From assembly GCF_030380735.1 (NCBI RefSeq), contig NZ_JAUDRZ010000025.1:477763-541762 (forward strand): a DNA stretch of 64,000 bases. The letters are read 5' to 3'. The position numbers and the translations under genes are program-made. Source of the DNA: Rhizobium sp. S152. GTDB lineage: Bacteria; Pseudomonadota; Alphaproteobacteria; Rhizobiales; Rhizobiaceae. Below the pieces are notes generated by a model, which was not told where the DNA came from, made no database searches, and was given only the letters and a program-made list of their open reading frames with translations. Shown one piece after another: positions 35,008-43,868 of the stretch (position 1 is its first letter; every line of letters begins with the position of its first letter).

Positions 35008-35019
35008 CTAACATGTTAG
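35008..35019. promoter_or_regulatory. Palindromic operator candidate CTAACATGTTAG
   Basis: A perfect 12-base palindrome, 32 bases upstream of the DapA-family lyase start. Spacing and sequence suit operators of FCD-type GntR regulators, and such a regulator is the second gene of the operon. The binding link is inference. Confidence 0.55.
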
Positions 35020-35092
35020 ATGTAAAGAGGTGATTGCATGGCGTGGCCATAGGGTGCGACGTACGCGCCGTCATACGCCGATCAGCGCTGTA

Positions 35093-35563
35093 TCAGCCGC
35101 CGTTTTCCTTGATCGATTCCATGGCGACGAAGGTTGACGTGCTGGCAACAAAGGGAAGGCTGGAAATCTTTTCGCCGAGGACGTGCCGGTAGTTGGCGAT
35201 GTCGGATGTGCGGATCTTCATCAGATAATCGAACGCGCCCGCGATCATGTGACACTCCTCGACTTCCTGTAGCTTTCGCGCGGCAACGTTGAAAGCGCGC
35301 AAGGCGTGCTCGCGTGTATCGGAGAGCTTTACCTCGGTGAAGGCTACGTGGTTACGTCCCAGCTTGTTGACATTGACGATAGCGCGGAAGCCGAGAATAT
35401 AGCCTTCTTCGATCAACCGCTTGAGACGAACCTGACAAGGCGTGTTCGACAGCCCGACCTTTTTGGCAAGATCGGTAATCGACATTCGACCGTCGGCCGT
35501 AAGAGCTTCAATGATTTTGTGATCGAACTGGTCGATTTCCCTATTCGAAATTACGGATGACAC
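35093..35563 (-). CDS. putR: Lrp/AsnC family regulator of proline catabolism
   Basis: A 156-residue Lrp-type regulator, divergent from putA, matching the PutR activators known in rhizobia and Agrobacterium. The helix-turn-helix is in SITDLAKKVGLSNTPCQVRLKRL and the RAM domain in AFTEVKLSDTREHALRAF and ECHMIAGAFDYLMKIRT. I chose the GTG at 35561-35563 because GGAG lies six bases upstream; a GTG at 35575 and an ATG at 35638 are alternatives. It probably activates putA when proline is present. Confidence 0.88.
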   Translation of the reverse strand: MSSVISNREIDQFDHKIIEALTADGRMSITDLAKKVGLSNTPCQVRLKRLIEEGYILGFRAIVNVNKLGRNHVAFTEVKLSDTREHALRAFNVAARKLQEVEECHMIAGAFDYLMKIRTSDIANYRHVLGEKISSLPFVASTSTFVAMESIKENGG

Positions 35564-35618
35564 AAAATACTCCACGAGCTGATCAATTATCGGATAAATA
35601 CTTTTCAGATATCCGTAA
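35551..35618. promoter_or_regulatory. putR-putA intergenic region with inverted repeats
   Basis: TTACGGAT (35551-35558) and its exact complement ATCCGTAA (35611-35618) flank the AT-rich centre, and a third related half, TTATCGGATAA (35588-35598), lies between. The spacing suits Lrp-type wrapping by PutR at the divergent promoter. Confidence 0.5.
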
Positions 35619-35683
35619 ATCAAGTGAAATCCACCCATATCGATCTGCTAGATTTCGACATATTGGGCTCGGGAGTAAAAACG

Positions 35684-38600
35684 ATGACGATCGTCAAAGG
35701 TACGTTGGCAACGAATATGGCGGACAACGAGAAAAGCGACACCTCAAATCCCTTCAAAGGCTTCGCACCGGCGATACGATTACGGAGCGATCTGCGCCGG
35801 AAGATCACCGAGGCTTACCGCACCCCGGAAAAGATTTGCGTTCCGCGCCTCGTCGAGGCGGCGACGCTTCCCGAGAAGGTCAAGCAGGACGCCGCGGCAA
35901 CTGCCCGCAAGCTGATCGAAGCGCTGCGCGCCAAGCACAAGGGAAGCGGGGTCGAGGGACTGGTTCACGAATATTCGCTGTCCAGCCAGGAAGGCGTAGC
36001 GCTAATGTGCCTGGCCGAGGCGCTGCTGCGCATCCCAGACACCGCCACGCGCGATGCGCTGATCCGCGACAAGATCTCGGAAGGCGATTGGAAGGCCCAT
36101 CTCGGCGGCGGCCGTTCGCTCTTCGTCAACGCCGCGACCTGGGGCCTCGTCGTCACCGGCAAGCTGACTTCGACCGTCAACGACCGCAGCCTCTCCGCCG
36201 CGCTGACGCGGCTGATCGCCCGCTGCGGCGAGCCCGTCATTCGGCGCGGCGTCGATATGGCGATGCGCATGATGGGCGAGCAGTTCGTGACCGGCGAGAC
36301 GATCGACGAGGCGTTGCAGCGCGCCCGGCCGCTCGAACAGCGCGGCTTCCGCTACTCCTACGACATGCTCGGCGAGGCCGCGACGACGGCTGCCGACGCG
36401 CAACGCTATTATCGCGACTATGAGGTCGCGATCCACGCGATCGGCAAGGCCTCCGACCGCCGCGGCATCTACGAAGGTCCCGGAATCTCGATCAAGCTGT
36501 CGGCGCTGCACCCGCGCTATTCGCGCGCTCAGAGCGCGCGCGTCATGGCAGAGCTGCTGCCGAAGGTGAAATCGCTGGCGTTGATCTCGAAGTCCTACGA
36601 TATCGGTCTCAACATCGACGCGGAGGAAGCCGACCGGCTGGATCTCTCGCTCGACATCCTGGAATCGCTCTGCCTCGACACGGACCTGGCCGGCTGGAAC
36701 GGCATGGGTTTCGTGGTCCAGGCCTACGGCAAGCGCTGCCCCTTCGTTCTCGACTACATCATCGACCTCGCCCGCCGCGCCGAGCGCCGCATCATGGTAC
36801 GGCTGGTCAAGGGTGCCTACTGGGATGCCGAGATCAAGCGCGCGCAGGTCGATGGCCTACCGGATTTCCCGGTCTTTACCCGGAAAATCCATACCGACGT
36901 CTCTTACATCGCCTGTGCACGCAAGCTGTTGGCGGCAACCGACGCGGTCTTTCCGCAGTTCGCCACCCATAACGCGCAGACGCTGTCGACGATCTACCAC
37001 ATGGCCGGCTCCGATTACTATGTCGGCAAATACGAGTTCCAGTGCCTGCACGGCATGGGCGAACCGCTCTACGACGAAGTCGTCGGGCGACAGAACCTCA
37101 ATCGACCGTGCCGCATTTACGCGCCCGTCGGTACACACGAGACGCTGCTTGCCTATCTCGTGCGTCGCTTGCTGGAAAACGGCGCAAACTCCTCCTTCGT
37201 CAACCGCATCGCCGACCCCAATGTCTCCATCGATGAACTGGTTGCCGATCCCGTCGACACGATCGCGCGGATGACCATTCCCGGGCAGAAGCACGACAAG
37301 ATCGCCCTGCCAGCCGACCTCTACGGCGCGCGACGCAATTCCGCCGGGCTGGACCTTTCCGACGAAGACGCGCTTCGTAAGCTGACGGAAGCGCTGGAAA
37401 GCAGCGCCGACAGGACCTGGACCGCGGAGCCCACCTGCGAGAGCGCCGTGAATACTCCTGCCCGCCCGGTGGTTAATCCTGCTGACCGCCGCGATGTCGT
37501 CGGCAGCGTTCTGGACGCAAGCCCCGCCGACGTGAGAGCGGCGGTCGAAAGAGCATCGCGGGCCGCGCCGGCCTGGATGGCGGTTCCGCCCGCTGACAGG
37601 GCAGCGCTTCTTGAGCACGCCGCCGATATCATGCAGCAGCGCATGGAAGTTCTCCTCGGATTGATCATTCGCGAGGCGGGAAAATCGGTCTCCAACGCGA
37701 TCGCCGAAGTGCGCGAGGCAATCGACTTCCTACGCTATTATGCAGAGCAGGCGCGCCGCACTCTGGGGCCCTCGCATGCGCCGCTCGGTCCCGTCGTTTG
37801 CATCAGTCCATGGAATTTTCCGCTTGCGATCTTTTCCGGCCAAGTTGCGGCAGCACTTGTCGCCGGCAATCCGGTTCTCGCGAAGCCCGCCGAGGAAACG
37901 CCGCTTATCGCCGCGGAAGCAATCCGCATTCTTCATCAGGCTGGCGTTCCTACCGACGTGGCTCAGCTCGTACCCGGTGACGGTCGCGCCGGCGCAGCAC
38001 TTGTTGCCGCACCGGAAACGGCGGCGGTGATGTTCACCGGCTCGACGGAGGTGGCGCGGCTCATCCAGGCCGAGCTGGCAAAACGCCTCTCGGCCGCGGG
38101 CAAGCCGATCCCGCTTATTGCCGAAACCGGTGGACAGAACGCGATGATCGTCGATTCGTCGGCGCTGGCAGAACAGGTTGTCGGCGACGTCATTGCCTCG
38201 GCCTTCGACAGCGCCGGCCAGCGATGCTCGGCTCTGCGTATTCTTTGCCTGCAGGAAGACATAGCCGATCGAACACTAGCAATGTTGAAAGGCGCGCTAC
38301 GCGAGCTGACGATCGCCAACACCAATCGCCTTTCCTCCGACATCGGCCCGGTTATCACCGAGGAAGCGCAGGCAATCATCGAGGCGCATGTTGAAGCGAT
38401 GCGCAAACTCGGCCGCGCCGTCGAGCGTGTGGAACTGCCGGAAGCGACGGAACATGGAACGTTCGTCGCGCCGACGATCATCGAGATCGACAAGATCGCC
38501 GACTTGAAACGCGAGGTCTTCGGTCCTGTGCTGCACGTCATCCGCTGGCGTCGGCAGGATCTCGATCGCCTGATCGACGACATCAACGGCACCGGCTATG

Positions 38601-39397
38601 GCCTGACATTTGGCTTGCATACCCGTCTCGACGAGACGATCGCGCATGTCACCTCCCGCGTGAAGGCGGGCAATCTTTACGTGAACCGCAATGTTATCGG
38701 TGCTGTGGTCGGCGTCCAGCCTTTTGGCGGGCGTGGACTTTCCGGAACCGGCCCCAAGGCCGGCGGGCCGCTTTACCTCGGTCGCCTCGTCACCACGCCG
38801 CCGATCCCCCCGCAGCACAGTTCGGTTTATAGCGATCCGGCGCTATCGGATTTCGCCAAATGGCTCGATCACCAGGGACTTGCTTTCGAAGCCGATATGG
38901 CGCGCAATCTCGGCAGCCAGTCGGCGCTTGGTCTTGAGACCGAACTTGTCGGCCCGGTCGGCGAGCGCAATATTTATGCGCTGCATCCGCGCGGCAATAT
39001 TCTCTGCCTTCCGCAAACCCCGACGGGCCTCTATCGGCAGCTCTTTTCCATACTCGCGACCGGCAACACGGCTGTGATCGGTTGTGAAGGGGCATTCCGC
39101 GATGGTCTGGAGAATCTTCCGGCAACCGTTGCGCGACGGATATCCTGGAAATCGGAAACAGAAGCGGACGCCGTTCTATCGGGAGCCCTTATAGAGGGTG
39201 AGGGCGAACATATCTCCGCCAAGATCGCCGAGATCGCGGCAATGCCTGGCCCTCTGTTGCTCACGCAGGCCGCCTCCACCGAAGAACTCGCCCGTGATCC
39301 AGAAGCCTATTGCCTGAACTGGTTGCTCGAAGAAGTGTCAACGTCGGTCAACACGGCTGCCGCCGGTGGCAATGCCAGCCTTATGTCGATTGGCTAG
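35684..39397 (+). CDS. putA: Bifunctional proline dehydrogenase / glutamate semialdehyde dehydrogenase
   Basis: A 1237-residue PutA that oxidises proline to glutamate. The FAD-binding proline dehydrogenase barrel is in the first half (GISIKLSALHPRYSRAQ; KGAYWDAEIKRAQ; FATHNAQT; YEFQCLHGMGEPLYDEV). The aldehyde dehydrogenase half follows from about residue 600 with SPWNFPLAIFSGQ, FTGSTEVARLIQ, ETGGQNAMIVDSSA and the catalytic Cys in SAGQRCSALR. A C-terminal extension beyond the ALDH domain (last ~170 residues) resembles the inactive ALDH-superfamily domain of long PutAs. There is no ribbon-helix-helix domain, so it does not regulate itself; PutR does that. I chose ATG 35684, after CGGGAG; 35624 and 35717 are alternatives. 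Confidence 0.95.
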   Translation: MTIVKGTLATNMADNEKSDTSNPFKGFAPAIRLRSDLRRKITEAYRTPEKICVPRLVEAATLPEKVKQDAAATARKLIEALRAKHKGSGVEGLVHEYSLSSQEGVALMCLAEALLRIPDTATRDALIRDKISEGDWKAHLGGGRSLFVNAATWGLVVTGKLTSTVNDRSLSAALTRLIARCGEPVIRRGVDMAMRMMGEQFVTGETIDEALQRARPLEQRGFRYSYDMLGEAATTAADAQRYYRDYEVAIHAIGKASDRRGIYEGPGISIKLSALHPRYSRAQSARVMAELLPKVKSLALISKSYDIGLNIDAEEADRLDLSLDILESLCLDTDLAGWNGMGFVVQAYGKRCPFVLDYIIDLARRAERRIMVRLVKGAYWDAEIKRAQVDGLPDFPVFTRKIHTDVSYIACARKLLAATDAVFPQFATHNAQTLSTIYHMAGSDYYVGKYEFQCLHGMGEPLYDEVVGRQNLNRPCRIYAPVGTHETLLAYLVRRLLENGANSSFVNRIADPNVSIDELVADPVDTIARMTIPGQKHDKIALPADLYGARRNSAGLDLSDEDALRKLTEALESSADRTWTAEPTCESAVNTPARPVVNPADRRDVVGSVLDASPADVRAAVERASRAAPAWMAVPPADRAALLEHAADIMQQRMEVLLGLIIREAGKSVSNAIAEVREAIDFLRYYAEQARRTLGPSHAPLGPVVCISPWNFPLAIFSGQVAAALVAGNPVLAKPAEETPLIAAEAIRILHQAGVPTDVAQLVPGDGRAGAALVAAPETAAVMFTGSTEVARLIQAELAKRLSAAGKPIPLIAETGGQNAMIVDSSALAEQVVGDVIASAFDSAGQRCSALRILCLQEDIADRTLAMLKGALRELTIANTNRLSSDIGPVITEEAQAIIEAHVEAMRKLGRAVERVELPEATEHGTFVAPTIIEIDKIADLKREVFGPVLHVIRWRRQDLDRLIDDINGTGYGLTFGLHTRLDETIAHVTSRVKAGNLYVNRNVIGAVVGVQPFGGRGLSGTGPKAGGPLYLGRLVTTPPIPPQHSSVYSDPALSDFAKWLDHQGLAFEADMARNLGSQSALGLETELVGPVGERNIYALHPRGNILCLPQTPTGLYRQLFSILATGNTAVIGCEGAFRDGLENLPATVARRISWKSETEADAVLSGALIEGEGEHISAKIAEIAAMPGPLLLTQAASTEELARDPEAYCLNWLLEEVSTSVNTAAAGGNASLMSIG

Positions 39398-39424
39398 AAA
39401 GTTCACTGAACACGTGACCTCGCT

Positions 39425-39457
39425 AGACGCTGCGGATCAGTTAGGTCCGTGGCGTCT
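39425..39457 (+). terminator. Possible weak terminator after putA
   Basis: AGACGC (39425-39430) pairs with GCGTCT (39452-39457), with an inner GGA/TCC pairing. The tail TCTCTTGC is only moderately T-rich, so this is a weak call. It lies 28 bases beyond the putA stop. Confidence 0.3.
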
Positions 39458-39476
39458 CTTGCATTCGTCGTTCATC

Positions 39477-39566
39477 TCAATCGCCCTCCCCGCGAATGAT
39501 GAAGATACTCGCAAAGCCGACCAGTACGATGCACTGGAGTATGAAAAGCGGCCATTCCTGCGACAT
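39477..39566 (-). CDS. Possible 29-residue single-span membrane protein
   Basis: Not a long ORF, but it has gene-like signs: ATG at 39564-39566, with GGGAGGA eight bases upstream, and a product that is one membrane span, beginning MSQEWPLFILQCIVLVGF and ending in FIIRGEGD. It lies alone between putA and the rep region, opposite to putA. A tiny reading frame (MNDECKRRHGPN) starts one base after its stop. Small hydrophobic proteins of this kind can be subunits of transporters or oxidases, but no partner gene is adjacent. I do not recognise the family. Confidence 0.45.
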   Translation of the reverse strand: MSQEWPLFILQCIVLVGFASIFIIRGEGD

Positions 39567-39661
39567 TGGCTTTTCCTCCCGATCCAAGAATATAGGGCGG
39601 AGTTGGAAGGAGTCCTGCACATGGCCTGTATCTGAGGATCGTGATCACGCAGATATGTAGG

Positions 39662-39877
39662 TCACTCCAGGCCTTCCGTCAGACCGTCGAAAACGTCGAG
39701 CAATGCGTCGGCGATCGCCTGGCCCAGAGCATTACCCGCCTCGCCGATCGAAGCTTCATTCATGTCCCGTGCCGCCAAGGCCAGTGCTGTGCCTTCCTGT
39801 GCGACGATCGCTCGCGCGCGCTCTATGGCCCACTGCGCAAAATCGGCACGATTGTCGATGGTTACGCTCTCTTCCAT
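39662..39877 (-). CDS. Small acidic hypothetical protein
   Basis: A 71-residue, alanine-rich acidic protein (starts MEESVTIDNRADFAQWAIER; ends DALLDVFDGLTEGLE) that is likely all alpha-helical. A good ribosome binding site, GAGGAGA, lies six bases before its ATG at 39875-39877. No conserved domain is recognised. It lies about 200 bases downstream of repC on the same strand and about 95 bases upstream of the possible 29-residue membrane protein, so the two could share a transcript. Confidence 0.5.
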   Translation of the reverse strand: MEESVTIDNRADFAQWAIERARAIVAQEGTALALAARDMNEASIGEAGNALGQAIADALLDVFDGLTEGLE

Positions 39878-40074
39878 GTCTGTCTCCTCATAACAAAATT
39901 GCGTGCAGACCTCTTACGCTATTCCGACGGGATGTCGAAGCGCTGCTAAAGCCCCGCTCACATATTTTACGACGAATATACTCTTTTCCAGGCAACAGTT
40001 CTCCTTGCGACTTTTTCCCTTTGAAGAAGTTAAGTCGCCATTCTTTTCCTCTAGATTGTATCCTACCTTCCGAG

Positions 40075-41364
40075 CTACCCGTCAGCCAATGCGGTGTAGC
40101 TGTGGGCCTGATCTGAATGGTGCGCCTGCATATGCTGCCTGACGAGCGCCATCAGCATCGGCCCAAGCGAAAATTCACCTCTTCTAGCCCTTGCAGTCAG
40201 ATCGCGAAGGTAACCGCCGGCAGAGTTGATGCTGGCACCACGTTCAAGAATGCACGCCACAGCGACCGCAGCGCCTTCAGCGCCCATGGCCGCACAGGCG
40301 TCCTGATAGGCACTTGGACTAATTCCCAGCATGGTTCTGACAGTGACCGCTGTAATCATAAGATCCCGCCAATTCTCGATCCTACCCACTCGATGATAAG
40401 CGGATATGTCGGGGCACGCCTGAAGAACGAGGCTCAGTGGAAAGGATTTCACATCTGGCTGCTGTGCCTGTGTGCACTCGGCAAGAGAGCTTGAAGTCTC
40501 CAAGCATTCTTCACGCTTGATGGTCATCATTGCGGGCTTGGTTGCAACAATTTCAAGCCGTTCAGATTCAGAAATAGATTCGGATTCTGTATTCTGTATG
40601 TGCCGCTCATTTTGATAGGGATTGGCGCTCGTTTCTTCAGTTTTAATGCGCGTTTCCAATTGCTTGACGATTTTCTCGCGGAGAACGGTCAGCTTATCGA
40701 GTGCCGACTGAAGGTGCAGGCTGGTTGGCGAGCGCGGGATGCCATCGATCATGCTACGAAAATGGTCGTGAACCTGCTCCCAGCGGTCATCGGCGTCCTC
40801 CTGGCGGGCGAAGTCGATAAGCTTTGTGATGTCACGCCGGCAAAGGCTGATGCGTTCCCGAAGGCTCTGGATATGAAGTTTGCGGGCGACGACCTCGGCA
40901 GCGAGATGCTCGATCTCATCAGCACGTGCGAGGAGCGGCGCGAGGGAGAAGCCAAAAGCTTCGTTTATGTCGCCGCTTCGGTCACGCCGTGCATAGCGTT
41001 TGCCATTCGGGCTGTCCTTACGGATCAGCAGGCCAGCGTCCACCAGTGTCGCGATGTGGCGACGAATGGTCTGTTCTGCCATGCCATGCGAACGCAGGGA
41101 CAGTTGATGATTGGAAGGAAACACGACAAGGCCATGCTCCTCCGCTAGCTCATTCTTCGGATAGAAGCTGAGCAGCGCATTGAGCACGGCAAGCGCACGG
41201 TCATTGATCGCAAGCATCGGCTTTGCCTCGCAGAGCGCGCGGTAAAGCTTCCACTTGTCGACGGTCTTATTCGTCTTGATATTCTTCGATGATACCTGAC
41301 TTGCGAGCATGCCAAGCGTCACCGGCCGCCGCCCAAAGGGCGTCGTCACTAATCCACTCTCCAT
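40075..41364 (-). CDS. repC: Replication initiator RepC
   Basis: The 429-residue initiator of a repABC replicon. It has the usual order: a DNA-binding N-terminal half (TVDKWKLYRALCEAKPMLAI, LVVFPSNHQLSLRSHGMAEQTIRRHI, DAGLLIRKDSPNGKRYARR), a variable low-complexity middle (TESESISESERLE) and a conserved C-terminus (NWRDLMITAVTVRTMLGISPSAYQDA). By family knowledge the replication origin lies inside repC, in an AT-richer stretch; 40500-40700 is the most AT-rich part here. The gap to repB holds the antisense RNA that limits RepC. Confidence 0.96.
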   Translation of the reverse strand: MESGLVTTPFGRRPVTLGMLASQVSSKNIKTNKTVDKWKLYRALCEAKPMLAINDRALAVLNALLSFYPKNELAEEHGLVVFPSNHQLSLRSHGMAEQTIRRHIATLVDAGLLIRKDSPNGKRYARRDRSGDINEAFGFSLAPLLARADEIEHLAAEVVARKLHIQSLRERISLCRRDITKLIDFARQEDADDRWEQVHDHFRSMIDGIPRSPTSLHLQSALDKLTVLREKIVKQLETRIKTEETSANPYQNERHIQNTESESISESERLEIVATKPAMMTIKREECLETSSSLAECTQAQQPDVKSFPLSLVLQACPDISAYHRVGRIENWRDLMITAVTVRTMLGISPSAYQDACAAMGAEGAAVAVACILERGASINSAGGYLRDLTARARRGEFSLGPMLMALVRQHMQAHHSDQAHSYTALADG

Positions 41365-41423
41365 TTTCTTTCACCTTTTTTCAGGCAAAAGAAATCCGCT
41401 CACCAAAAACGGTGCCAAGACTC

Positions 41424-41510
41424 TTGACTGTGATTCGTGAAAGTGCGATTCTCGATCTTGCTAGAAATACGAGGAAGGCTTCCACGACTTGGTCGTTTGG
41501 GGGCCTTTTT
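41424..41510 (+). ncRNA. Antisense counter-transcribed RNA (ctRNA, incompatibility RNA) between repB and repC
   Basis: In repABC replicons a small RNA opposite to the repB-repC gap limits repC expression and causes incompatibility. On the plus strand I see a -35 TTGACT (41424-41429), 17 bases, then GATTCT (41447-41452), and a terminator hairpin at 41475-41510 whose ends AAGGC and GCCTT are followed by TTTTT. The predicted RNA runs from about 41459 to 41510. Position, direction and size match known ctRNAs; promoter boxes are my estimate. Confidence 0.8.
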
Positions 41511-41521
41511 CTTTTGCGGTG

Positions 41522-42520
41522 CTAATCTCCTGATTGTTGACGGTATTCGGCATAGAGGTCGGCAAGCTTCCTCTCTACGAATTGATCGAAGCCCGGCGCG
41601 GCCTTGGTGTTGAACACGAAAGTTGCGCCCGTGGCCGTGTGTTTCATCTTCACCGGCAGTGTGTCGTGCGCGACCCATGCCGTGGCAGGACGTGCTTTGG
41701 GTGTGATGAGAAATGCGACCAGGGCGTCGAAACGCTCGTCGCTTGGTAGTTTGCTTGTCGACGGCTTGGTCGCGAACTCGAGGACGGCCGCGCTATCGCC
41801 ATATGCCAGCAGACTATCGGCCAGTTCCATCCAACGCCGGCGACCGACAGCGGGAGCTGCGCCGATTGCCACGATCACTGGCTCGGGAATCTGCCTGACA
41901 ACGCTGATCATGCGCGATAGAGCCGCCTTGTCGACACCCAACGCCGCCATGATCACATCCCTGGCGAAGCCGCGATCTTCCAGACGGGTGGCGAAGAGAC
42001 CACGCTCGATGTAGGAAAGGTCTGTGCGGGAATTGTTTTCCTGGCCTTGGCTGACGACAAGCTGTTCATCCGACAGCTGCCGCACGACGGCTTTGATCTT
42101 TATGCCGAGCTGGCGGGCCGCTGCCAGACGCCGGTGACCATAAGCGACCTGAAAGCGTTCTCGCTGGTCCGGATGCGGGCGGACCAGAATTGGAACCTGC
42201 TGTCCGTAATCGCGGATCTGTTCGACGAGCTGGGAAAGCTCCAACGCGTCGATGCTGAGGCGGTCATTGACGAAAGACGCATCGATCTGAACCGGGTCGA
42301 GCTCGACGACTGTCTGGCCTTCGGCAAGCTGACGTTCGAGGGTCTGCGCGCGTTCGACCTTCTCAGTGATGTTGCCAAGTGTGCGGGTGATGCCTCCAAC
42401 GGGGGAAGATGGACGCGCGGCGGGAATGAACCCGGCGATCGGTCGATCATTGCGAGTGGTAGATGGGGCAGGAGCCTGGTTTGGTGTCTCGGAGATGCCG
42501 ATCAGGTTTTTTCGTGCCAT
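41522..42520 (-). CDS. repB: Plasmid partitioning protein RepB (ParB family)
   Basis: The 332-residue centromere-binding protein of the repABC system. The ParB/Sulfiredoxin-like N-domain holds DYGQQVPILVRPHPD and the family AYGHRRLAAARQLG; the helix-turn-helix is in AALGVDKAALSRMISVV. It starts three bases after the repA stop region, so the two are co-translated. It should bind the two parS palindromes at 43.83-43.89 kb. Confidence 0.96.
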   Translation of the reverse strand: MARKNLIGISETPNQAPAPSTTRNDRPIAGFIPAARPSSPVGGITRTLGNITEKVERAQTLERQLAEGQTVVELDPVQIDASFVNDRLSIDALELSQLVEQIRDYGQQVPILVRPHPDQRERFQVAYGHRRLAAARQLGIKIKAVVRQLSDEQLVVSQGQENNSRTDLSYIERGLFATRLEDRGFARDVIMAALGVDKAALSRMISVVRQIPEPVIVAIGAAPAVGRRRWMELADSLLAYGDSAAVLEFATKPSTSKLPSDERFDALVAFLITPKARPATAWVAHDTLPVKMKHTATGATFVFNTKAAPGFDQFVERKLADLYAEYRQQSGD

Positions 42521-42523
42521 ATC

Positions 42524-43720
42524 TTACTTCCTTCCCCACGTGGATCGAAGGAGTCCTTCGATTTCCGCGTTTACGAGATTAAGGGACTCCATCGCGCGGT
42601 CATACGTACCGCGGGTAAACTGCGAGCGTTCGACCTCATAGAGGGTCTGTTTGGTGACGCCGGCATCGGAGACCGCGGTGGACTTCAGCATCGGGTTCTG
42701 CAGCATGCGGTTGCCGAAGATTGCGCGCATAAAGCCGGTCATCTGGCTTTGTGGACCATCGTTCGGCTCAAAACGCGTCACGAGGTAGCGCATCCAGTCG
42801 TAGCTCGTGCGCCCGCCAGCCTGCTCCACGACGCTCATCAGCTCGCTTGTCATCGACAGGAACTGCGACATGGACATCACGTCGAGCATCTGCGGATGGA
42901 CAGTGATGAGGCACGAAGTGGCGGCGCAAAGCGCAGACATGGTGAGGAAGCCGAGCTGCGGCGGGCAGTCGATGACGACAATATCGTAAAAGCTCTCGAT
43001 ATCGGTCAGCACTTCGCCGATGCGGGCGAAGAACATGCTGGCGGCAGTTCCCGACATCATTGCCTTGGGCGTCTCGTGCTCGAACTCCATCAGTTCGAGA
43101 TTGCCCGGAATGATGTGCAGGTTCGGCGTGTAGGTGGCCCGGACGATCTCGGAAATCGGGCGAGGGCTATCATAGCGAATGGCGCCGTAAAGTGTTTCCC
43201 CTTCCCCGACGTCGAGTTCCGGCTGATGGCCGAACAAGGCCGACAGCGATGCCTGGGGGTCGAGGTCCAGTGCAAGCACGCGATAGCCGCGCAAAGCGAG
43301 AAACTGCGCGAGATGCGCGGATGTCGTCGTTTTGCCGCTTCCGCCCTTGAAGTTCATCACTGAAACAACCTGAAGCTTTTCGCCCGGTCGGCGGATCGGA
43401 TTGTATTTTGCGGCGCCGTTGCGTTCGTCGAGAACGTCACGGATGCGGCGCATGTCATCGGCCGTATAGAGGCGCCTGCCGTTCGACATCGGCTCGGGGC
43501 CGTGACCGTCGGAAGCGACCTGTCGGAGATAGCCTTCACCGATGCCAATGAAGGACGCGGCCTCCGCGGGCGAAAAGCTTCGGATTGACTTCAAGGCGGT
43601 TGGCGGGAATATTTTCTTCTGATGTTGCTGGAGCTGATGAGCGAGCTCGTTCGCATCTTCGGCGAGAAGTGACGGCAAATGCTCCTGCTCGTCGTGATGC
43701 GTTGGATTGGGCTGCAACAT
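42524..43720 (-). CDS. repA: Plasmid partitioning ATPase RepA (ParA family)
   Basis: The 398-residue Walker ATPase that segregates the replicon and represses its own operon. A DNA-binding N-terminal part (SFSPAEAASFIGIGEGYLRQVASDG) precedes the deviant Walker A KGGSGKTT at 125-132, and the Walker B-like IVIDCPPQLGFLTMSAL follows. It is first in repABC, with ATG at 43718-43720 and GGAGA upstream. Operator candidates lie just upstream at 43735-43775. Confidence 0.96.
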   Translation of the reverse strand: MLQPNPTHHDEQEHLPSLLAEDANELAHQLQQHQKKIFPPTALKSIRSFSPAEAASFIGIGEGYLRQVASDGHGPEPMSNGRRLYTADDMRRIRDVLDERNGAAKYNPIRRPGEKLQVVSVMNFKGGSGKTTTSAHLAQFLALRGYRVLALDLDPQASLSALFGHQPELDVGEGETLYGAIRYDSPRPISEIVRATYTPNLHIIPGNLELMEFEHETPKAMMSGTAASMFFARIGEVLTDIESFYDIVVIDCPPQLGFLTMSALCAATSCLITVHPQMLDVMSMSQFLSMTSELMSVVEQAGGRTSYDWMRYLVTRFEPNDGPQSQMTGFMRAIFGNRMLQNPMLKSTAVSDAGVTKQTLYEVERSQFTRGTYDRAMESLNLVNAEIEGLLRSTWGRK

Positions 43721-43734
43721 TCAAATCTCCTGGC

Positions 43735-43775
43735 AACTGCGCAAATTCCGAAAAACACGACTTAACTGCGCAGTT
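43735..43775 (-). promoter_or_regulatory. repA promoter/operator region with repeated AACTGCGCA
   Basis: AACTGCGCA occurs at 43735-43743 and, as part of the perfect palindrome AACTGCGCAGTT, at 43764-43775, 29 bases apart (about three helical turns). They sit directly upstream of repA, where RepA is known to bind in this replicon class. A -10-like CATAAT lies just upstream on the minus strand. RepA binding here is inference. Confidence 0.5.
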
Positions 43776-43824
43776 CATTATGCAGCGATTCGGATAGGAA
43801 TGACAGGCTAGACACTTAGGTGGG

Positions 43825-43860
43825 AAACTCTCCAGTTGTCCGCGGACAACTGGAGAGTTT
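43825..43860. other. parS: parS site 1: centromere, 36-base perfect palindrome
   Basis: The core GTTGTCCGCGGACAAC (43835-43850) fits the repABC parS consensus GTTNNCNGCNGNNAAC. The symmetry extends perfectly to 36 bases, 43825-43860, far past the usual 16. It lies about 105 bases upstream of the repA start. RepB binding is expected from the family. Confidence 0.85.
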
Positions 43861-43868
43861 TGAGTAGT

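Noticed and set aside
39366..39635. Plus-strand ORF of 89 residues after putA
   Set aside because: It overlaps the putA end out of frame and has no ribosome binding site; the minus-strand 29-residue ORF has better signals.
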